From Alphaproteobacteria bacterium (GTDB lineage Bacteria; Pseudomonadota; Alphaproteobacteria; Rickettsiales; SXRF01), in assembly GCA_020049775.1 (NCBI GenBank), contig JAGVLO010000015.1, positions 186,001 through 250,000 of the forward strand: 64,000 bases of DNA. Direction: 5' to 3'. The notes under the pieces are model-generated. The model searched no databases. It had not been told where the DNA came from and saw only the letters and a program-made list of their open reading frames with translations. A program made the translations under genes and the position numbers. How positions within the stretch are numbered: position 1 is the first letter of the stretch; each line of letters opens with the position of its first letter. Of this stretch, positions 63,871 through 64,000 are shown in pieces.

Positions 63871-64000
63871 GGGATTTTCTTAGGCGTAAGACTTAGCGCC
63901 GTTTCTTCTGATGTCTTTCTTTCAACACTGTTGAGCGCCACCAGCCCGTCTTTGGTCAGGTAACCGCCTTTACCTATTATACCGTCACTGGTCAGTTGTT
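63867..64000 (-). CDS. C-terminal part of an unknown protein (partial)
   Basis: A minus-strand frame is open from the right edge to a TAG at 63867-63869, giving 43 residues (GGYLTKDGLVALNSVERKTS, ending LTPKKIP). Too short to identify. Confidence 0.5.
   Translation of the reverse strand, partial: QLTSDGIIGKGGYLTKDGLVALNSVERKTSEETALSLTPKKIP

Noticed and set aside
1-64000. tRNA genes, rRNA and CRISPR arrays
   Set aside because: I looked in the intergenic gaps for T-arm-like GGTTCRA segments with flanking stems and for regularly spaced repeats and saw none. A covariance-model search would be needed to exclude a divergent RNA gene.

Overview
The window is chromosomal DNA from an alphaproteobacterium. 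I infer this from the protein families, not from an alignment. It carries cobT, a short-type valS, the rpsP-rimM-trmD-rplS-leuC block, an LdtR-like MarR regulator, an Flp pilin under a perfect CtrA-type box, and a gene-transfer-agent (GTA) cluster of the Rhodobacter capsulatus type. The many large, unrecognised cytosolic proteins recall uncultured Micavibrio-like or Rhodospirillales-like lineages, but I cannot place it more closely. No rRNA, tRNA or CRISPR array was seen.

Left part (1-32 kb). In order: cobT converging on rpmB; an LdtR-like regulator with a 17-bp palindrome at its promoter; a TonB receptor - YfiR - CHASE8 histidine kinase operon; a cytochrome P450 divergent from a fatty acid desaturase; YggT and a [2Fe-2S] ferredoxin-like protein; a large protein made of two copies of an alpha/beta-hydrolase-like unit; ffh; an unknown glycine-zipper protein; an acyltransferase; and the ribosomal block running into leuC-leuD-leuB. 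The leucine genes are interrupted by a GIY-YIG gene bracketed by inverted palindromic repeats. An opposed operon asd - membrane protein - DUF2157 - valS - small protein follows, then a ParB-like protein of unknown role.

Right part (32-60 kb), almost all on the minus strand: a GTA-like cluster in canonical order, read right to left as terminase (g2), portal (g3), prohead protease (g4), HK97 capsid (g5), connector (g6), closure (g7), DUF3168 (g8), major tail protein (g9), DUF2460 (g12), DUF2163 (g13), NlpC/P60 (g14) and the TIM-barrel 'megatron' (g15). Tail-fibre-like proteins, a small membrane protein and a GH24 lysozyme follow. The cluster is unusual in four ways. The terminase lacks its N-terminal ATPase half. 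No tail chaperone or tape measure (g10/g11) is recognisable. Cargo genes sit at nearly every junction: cytochrome b561/YceI, a SUEL-lectin-like protein, PH-SHOCT and DUF2335 proteins, and a block of three large unknown proteins. Several cargo genes are antisense to the GTA genes. Internal terminators cut the cluster into separate units.

A family of four small proteins is scattered through the window, twice inside the GTA cluster. Right of the terminase, a divergent plus-strand set of small genes, including an AT-hook-like protein, leads to the Flp pilin. My best candidate for an undescribed system is this dispersed, cargo-bearing, apparently packaging-impaired GTA together with the small paralogous family. 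Its function is inference only.
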